Shown here one piece after another: positions 60,580 to 64,000 of a DNA stretch of 64,000 nt. This stretch comes from Helicobacter apodemus. GTDB taxonomy: Bacteria; Campylobacterota; Campylobacteria; Campylobacterales; Helicobacteraceae. The position numbers and the translations under genes were made by a program. The stretch spans positions 1 to 64,000 of the forward strand of contig NZ_JRPC02000011.1 in the NCBI RefSeq assembly GCF_000765745.2, given 5' to 3'. How positions within the stretch are numbered: position 1 is the stretch's first letter; every line of letters begins with the position of its first letter. The notes under the pieces were generated by a model that worked only from the letters and a program-made list of their open reading frames with translations, did no database searches and was not told the origin of the DNA.

Positions 60580-61334
60580 AAGCCCTTATTCTAGCTGCTG
60601 GATTTGGTTCAAGGCTTATGCCTTTAACACAACATAATCCGAAGTGTATGGTGGAGTATCAAGGTAGAAAAATACTTGATTATGAAATTACCGCTTTAAG
60701 GGAGGCTGGAATTTCAAAAATAGCGGTTGTTGGAGGATATTTATTTGAGGTTTTAAGCACTTATCTTCAAAGCAATTTTGCTATTAAGGATATTTATTAT
60801 AATCCTAGCTTTAATACAAGTAATATGGTTAAAACACTTTTTTGTGCTAGGGAGTGGATAGAATCTTGTATTAAAGAAAAAGAGGATTTGATTGTCTCTT
60901 ATGCGGATATCGTGTATTTTAAAGAGAGTGTTTGTAAGCTTCAAAGTGCTAATGCCCCTCTTAGTGTTGTGATTGATAAGCAATGGAGGAGGCTTTGGGA
61001 GCAACGATTTAGCAATCCTTTAGAGGATGCAGAAACCTTAAAAATTGTAAATGGGAAAATTGTTGAACTTGGGAAAAAGGCGTTTAGTTATGAAGAGATT
61101 GAGGGGCAGTATATCGGGCTTTTTAAGTTTTCTTATGGGTTTTTGCCTGAAGTTTTAAGCTTTTATGATACTTTAGATAGAAAAGCTACTTATGAGGGAA
61201 AGGATTTTGACAATATGTATATGACAAGTTTTTTACAAGCATTAATCGATAATTTTCATAATGCAGAGCCTGTTGAGATTTATGGAAATTGGTGTGAGAT
61301 TGATTTTAAAAGTGATTTGGAGATAAAGATTTAA
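60576..61334 (+). CDS. CTP:phosphoglutamine cytidylyltransferase-like protein (Cj1416 type)
   Basis: A 252-residue nucleotidyltransferase. N-terminal KALILAAGFGSRLMPLTQHNPKCMVEYQGRKIL, then YNPSFNTSNMVKTLFCAREW, LIVSYADIVYF and VVIDKQWRRLWEQRFSNPLEDAETLK. In C. jejuni, Cj1416 joins CMP to phosphoglutamine to make gamma-glutamyl-CDP-amidate. The NTSNMVKTL pattern and context fit that enzyme. Sugar-phosphate or phosphocholine nucleotidyltransferase is the alternative. Overlaps the following gene by one base. Confidence 0.8.
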   Translation: MKALILAAGFGSRLMPLTQHNPKCMVEYQGRKILDYEITALREAGISKIAVVGGYLFEVLSTYLQSNFAIKDIYYNPSFNTSNMVKTLFCAREWIESCIKEKEDLIVSYADIVYFKESVCKLQSANAPLSVVIDKQWRRLWEQRFSNPLEDAETLKIVNGKIVELGKKAFSYEEIEGQYIGLFKFSYGFLPEVLSFYDTLDRKATYEGKDFDNMYMTSFLQALIDNFHNAEPVEIYGNWCEIDFKSDLEIKI

Positions 61335-62161
61335 TGCAAACTTTACTTTATCGAAGTGCTTTAATTGCACTAAAGGCTGGAGAGATAGCGTTAAGGTATT
61401 ATGGGGGTAGGGAATATACCTTAAAAGAAGATTCTTCACCCCTTACACAAGCAGATTTAGAATCTAATGCTTATATTTTAGAGCATTTAGCCCTTATTGC
61501 TCCTTATAAGATTTGCTCTGAAGAGGCAGTTTTGGATTATGAGGAACGTAAAAGTTTAGAATATTATTGGCTCATTGACCCGCTTGATGGGACAAAGGAT
61601 TTTATAGCACAAAATGGAGGCTGGACGATTAATATCGCCTTAATTTACAAAAAGCGTCCGATTTTAGGCGTTGTGTATGCTCCTTGCTTTAATGAGCTTT
61701 ATATAGCTTTGCAAGGTTTAGGAGCTTTTAGTTTTGATAGTGTTTTGTTAAAGCGGAGTAACCCTACCTTACAATGGCTAAAAGAGCATAAGCAAAAGCT
61801 TAATGGAGAGCGAAAAATACAAGATTCACAGCTTATCGCTTGTGATTCTATGTTTCATAGCACACAAGAGACTTTAGAGTTTCTTAAAAAATATGATTTA
61901 AAGGCTTATAAATGTGGCTCTTCTTTAAAGGTTTGTACGCTTGCTAAAGGAGAGGCGGATATTTATCCTCGCTTTAATGGCACGAGCGAATGGGATATGG
62001 CAGCTTGTGATATTATTTTGCAAGAGAGTGGAGGGGTGATTATTGATAAACAAACAAAAAAACCTTTAGAATATAATAAGTCTAGTATTAAAAATAATCA
62101 TTTCATTGCCTTTGCTAAAAGCCAAATTGGTCAAGCAATTTATAGGGATTTTCTAAGATAG
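61334..62161 (+). CDS. cysQ: CysQ-like 3'(2'),5'-bisphosphate nucleotidase
   Basis: A 275-residue inositol-monophosphatase-fold enzyme: LTQADLESNAYILEHL, ICSEEAVLDYEERK, YYWLIDPLDGTKDFI (metal site), NGTSEWDMAACDIILQESGGVI. CysQ removes the 3'-phosphate from PAP and related nucleotides. Here it could recycle PAP from a sulfotransferase (the DUF2972-like protein), or a 3'-phosphorylated CDP product of phosphoramidate transfer. Both are inference. Last gene of the operon; the TAA of the previous gene and its ATG share a base. Confidence 0.85.
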   Translation: MQTLLYRSALIALKAGEIALRYYGGREYTLKEDSSPLTQADLESNAYILEHLALIAPYKICSEEAVLDYEERKSLEYYWLIDPLDGTKDFIAQNGGWTINIALIYKKRPILGVVYAPCFNELYIALQGLGAFSFDSVLLKRSNPTLQWLKEHKQKLNGERKIQDSQLIACDSMFHSTQETLEFLKKYDLKAYKCGSSLKVCTLAKGEADIYPRFNGTSEWDMAACDIILQESGGVIIDKQTKKPLEYNKSSIKNNHFIAFAKSQIGQAIYRDFLR

Positions 62162-62355
62162 GCATTAAAAGAGTCTTTTAGAGCCTTTTATGGTATAAGC
62201 AAAGTTTTATTTTATTAATTAAAAAGTGTGAAAAAGATTCTATTACTAGTTGGAATGCCTAGTTCTTAATATTAGAGAGGCAGGAATCCTCGTTCGTTTG
62301 GGTAATCAAAAAGATTAGAGGATTTAAAGATTTGCTTGTTAGAGAAAATTTAAGA

Positions 62356-62361
62356 TATAAT
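62356..62361 (+). promoter_or_regulatory. TATAAT box upstream of the lipoprotein gene
   Basis: TATAAT 31 bases before the ATG at 62393, with AAGGAG at 62382-62387. It marks the start of a new transcription unit after the glycan operon. Confidence 0.55.
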
Positions 62362-62392
62362 TTTTGCTTAAAATATTTTAAAAGGAGTCATA

Positions 62393-62788
62393 ATGAAAAA
62401 GGTTTTAGTATTTGGAGTAATTTTAGGAGTGGTTTTAGGGGGGTGTGCGACTATTTCAAACCAGCCAAAACAAAAAATATCCATAACTACAAGCAATGGA
62501 GAGTCTGTTGTAGCAGATATTAATGGAAATAAGGTAGATTTACCTGTTTATGATATGAAAATATCTCGTTCCAAAGGGGCTACGATAAAGATTTTAAAAG
62601 TTGATAATCCGTGCTATGAAGATACACAACTTAGAATCGAGGGAAAAGATAGTTTAAGTGGATGGTTTTGGGGAAATATTTTAACGGGTGGTACAACCGG
62701 CTCGGTTATTGATGCTGTAACAGGTAGTATGTGGACTTATACTAACCCTAATTTTGTAGTTCCTGTTAAAAAGACATATTGCAATTAA
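62393..62788 (+). CDS. Predicted lipoprotein
   Basis: A 131-residue protein with a clear lipobox (VFGVILGVVLGGC, Cys about 18). The mature part is KISITTSNGESVVADINGNKVDLP, then SGWFWGNILTGGTTGSVIDAVTGSMWTY. The glycine-rich segment resembles small outer-membrane lipoproteins with a short hydrophobic hairpin. Function unknown. Ten bases before the DUF4105 gene and probably co-transcribed. Confidence 0.85.
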   Translation: MKKVLVFGVILGVVLGGCATISNQPKQKISITTSNGESVVADINGNKVDLPVYDMKISRSKGATIKILKVDNPCYEDTQLRIEGKDSLSGWFWGNILTGGTTGSVIDAVTGSMWTYTNPNFVVPVKKTYCN

Positions 62789-62797
62789 ATCTTTGTA

Positions 62798-64000
62798 ATG
62801 AGGATTTTATTGCGTATCATAATAGTCTGTGCTGTTATTTTAATACCTACTTTTGGTTTAGATTCTCACCTTGAATCAAAACCTTTAATACAATCACTCT
62901 CTACATCTCAACAATGGCTATCTTTGCTACATTTTCGGGGCAAGGAGTCATTAATCAATCAAAAATCAGGCTTTTTTCTCTCTAGTGATGGTTCTAAAAA
63001 CGCACAAAATGAGCTTTTAGTGACGATTAATACTATGCTTGAAGATGCAAGTTTAGCAAAAGAGGGAGAAGAATCCACATTTTGTCGCTATCCTGCAAGA
63101 GCAATGTTCCTATCGCAGTTTATTCCAGAGATTAAAAAAGGCATAAAATTGATACGATGTGATTCCTTTATGGAGTTTATGCAAATTGTTCCTTTTGATG
63201 ATGTAGGATTGACTTATGCAACAGAGAGTGATATTTATCCGGGTTCTGCAATGGGGCATATTTATCTCACATTACAAGGCGAAGCAAAACAAGATTTTCA
63301 TAAAGTATTCTCAGAAGGTAATGTGCTAGATTTTAAAAAGGGGGATTATTTATCTTATGGGATTAGCTTCTTTGCCGATGCAGATTTAGGCATTAATCCC
63401 ATTTCTTATATAAGGGCAATAATAGGCAAACTCAATGGCGTTTATTCTCTATCGCCTTTGGATAATATAGATTTTGAATATCTCCAAAATGAAGAAAGGA
63501 CAATTTGGAGATTTACATTAGATTTAGATTCTAAAGAAAAGCAGTTAATCGCCGCTCATTTATGGGAACTTAGAGATAAAAGTATTGATTATTCTTTTAT
63601 TGATCATAATTGTAATGATGCACTAAAAAACATTTTAAGAGTCGCCAATGAGTCATTCTTTACAGAGCAAAGTAAGCCTTATCAGACACCCGTAGAATAT
63701 ATCCAATCACTTCAAAATGCAGGAAAGATAGTAAAGGTTGAAACACAATCTCCTAAAAACAAGCAAAAATTTGTCGATAAATACGGCTATAACGATATTT
63801 TCAAACTCGTAAAAGTGCTAAAGCAATGTTGGGATACACATATAGTAGCGGGGATTCTTTATTGAATGCTTATTTTGCACCGATTTATTCGGATATGCGA
63901 AATGTCAATAATGCTTATCGTGAGCTTATAGAATCGCGACTTGCTAGTGTTGATGTGGCTTTTAACCTTAAGAATAACCAAGTTTTTATACGCGAAGTTG
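62798..64000 (+). pseudogene. DUF4105 (Lnb N-terminal-like) periplasmic protein gene, frameshifted, 3' end outside window
   Basis: A signal peptide (IIIVCAVILIPTFGL), then the DUF4105 pattern: TFCRYPARAMFLSQFIP, YPGSAMGHIYLTL, FTLDLDSKEKQLIAAHLWELRDKSIDYSFIDHNCNDALKNIL. The HNC motif is a hallmark and a probable catalytic or metal site. The open frame ends at 63865. A shift at the A4 run (63811-63814) reveals the natural continuation (SAKAMLGYTYSSGDSLLNAYFAPIYSD) running to the window end. One extra A would restore it. Mutation or sequencing error. Confidence 0.75.

Noticed and set aside
1-64000. tRNA, rRNA and other standard RNA genes
   Set aside because: I looked for cloverleaf arms and conserved rRNA blocks and found none; no known riboswitch core was recognised by eye.

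Overview
The window is AT-rich DNA from a member of the Campylobacterota, most like a Helicobacter. The evidence is the low GC content, long homopolymeric G tracts inside surface-polysaccharide genes, a Campylobacter-type phosphoglutamine/phosphoramidate gene set, and a typical core (mnmG, pyrF, dksA, rlmH, accD). I cannot name the species from sequence alone.

Layout. (1) Bases 1-3850: a Type I restriction specificity locus. An hsdS gene that is open at the window edge is followed by an ImmA/IrrE-type peptidase gene with a degraded PIN-toxin gene, and then by a broken hsdS fragment in inverted orientation. Long direct and inverted repeats link the hsdS pieces. (2) Bases 3852-34910: a plasmid-like conjugative element of about 31 kb, bounded by a perfect 28-bp direct repeat. 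It carries a plasmid replication initiator, ParA with a ribbon-helix-helix partner, SSB, topoisomerase I, a toprim/primase-like protein, a MobC-like protein, a MOBP-type relaxase, VirD4, an almost complete VirB2-VirB11 secretion system, and TrbM. It has no recognisable integrase or transposase. The boundary repeat has the 11-6-11 layout of a Xer/dif site and overlaps the last codons of a chromosomal hxlR gene. My main hypothesis is therefore a conjugative plasmid captured by, or using, the host Xer recombinase. (3) Bases 34904-53492: chromosomal genes. These include an HxlR regulator with a divergent DinB-like gene, two LysE-type exporters, a SLAC1/TehA-type protein, an amino-acid (probably cystine) ABC transporter next to a Cys/Met gamma-family PLP enzyme, a frameshifted NCS1 permease, mnmG, endonuclease I, an MnmD-like methyltransferase, pyrF, a dksA-like gene, rlmH and accD. 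(4) Bases 53493-62161: a phase-variable surface-glycan locus. It contains a DUF2972/sulfotransferase-like gene with a G12 tract, homologues of the Campylobacter jejuni glutamine kinase, gamma-glutamyl-CDP-amidate hydrolase and phosphoglutamine cytidylyltransferase, glycerophosphotransferase-like genes (one with a G12 tract, one frameshifted) and a CysQ-like phosphatase. (5) Bases 62393-64000: a lipoprotein gene and a frameshifted DUF4105 gene running off the window.

How the parts work together. In the element, Rep, ParA/RHH, SSB, TopA and the toprim protein would handle replication and maintenance. The relaxase, MobC and VirD4 would process DNA and deliver it to the VirB channel. A shared AAATGTTA/TAACATTT operator in front of parA, ssb and the toprim gene suggests common control of the maintenance genes. 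In the glycan locus, glutamine would be phosphorylated, activated with CTP and hydrolysed to CDP-amidate as a phosphoramidate donor. Both G tracts are at lengths that put their genes out of frame in this sequence.
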